In this document: positions 12,319 through 13,376 of the stretch, in pieces
Position numbering within the stretch: the first letter of the stretch is position 1
Layout of the letters: each line of letters opens with the position of its first letter
Assembly: GCA_039961635.1 (NCBI GenBank)
Contig: JABRWB010000053.1
Span: forward strand, 1 to 13,376
DNA: 13,376 bases
From: a bacterium
GTDB taxonomy: Bacteria > 4484-113 > JAGGVC01
Direction of reading: 5' to 3'
Notes under the pieces: model-generated
The model's database searches: none
Told to the model about the DNA's origin: nothing
What the model saw: the letters and a program-made list of their open reading frames with translations, nothing else
Program-made: the position numbers and the translations under genes

Positions 12319-13376
<1,058 letters not shown>

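Overview
The window is GC-rich bacterial chromosome (roughly 60-67 % GC by eye) from what looks like an uncultured or little-studied Gram-negative-type lineage. It carries a partial lipoprotein gene, tRNAs without encoded CCA, and membrane-anchored and periplasmic multiheme cytochromes. I cannot name the phylum. There is no sign of phage, insertion sequences or CRISPR.

Layout, left to right. (1) The 5' part of a lipoprotein gene runs off the left edge on the minus strand (1-221). (2) A tRNA-Pro(CGG) with a damaged-looking D arm (426-499) converges on lysA, diaminopimelate decarboxylase (525-1886, minus). (3) A lower-GC gene of unknown function (2005-2619, minus) is divergent from tRNA-Gly(GCC) (2660-2731). 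(4) An S9-family serine peptidase follows (2804-4822). (5) Next is the translation operon infC-rpmI-rplT-pheS (4931-7050), with a non-AUG infC start and a 44-base infC/rpmI overlap; pheT does not follow. (6) A respiratory nitrogen-oxide region comes next: nrfH-nrfA (7295-9227), then an AT-richer octaheme cytochrome of the hydroxylamine oxidoreductase (HAO) family (9494-11095) with its own promoter and structured leader. (7) A convergent secreted protein with an internal duplication is at 11119-12051 (minus). (8) Pyruvate kinase (12319 to the right edge) has its 3' end outside the window.

The genes that most clearly work together are the cytochromes. NrfH is a tetraheme membrane quinol dehydrogenase that feeds NrfA, the pentaheme ammonia-forming nitrite reductase. 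The NrfA here is of the type in which all five hemes, including the first, are CXXCH rather than CXXCK. The neighbouring octaheme protein could reduce hydroxylamine or nitrite in the same periplasmic pathway, as proposed for HAO homologues in non-nitrifiers, or could oxidise hydroxylamine; sequence alone does not decide direction.

The most interesting candidate for something undescribed is the 9269-9493 leader of the octaheme gene. It has helically phased TACCT repeats, a perfect-hexamer extended -10 promoter, a 5' hairpin, and a terminator-like hairpin with a seven-T tract ending exactly at the Shine-Dalgarno sequence. This resembles a transcription attenuator controlling a nitrogen-oxide cytochrome.
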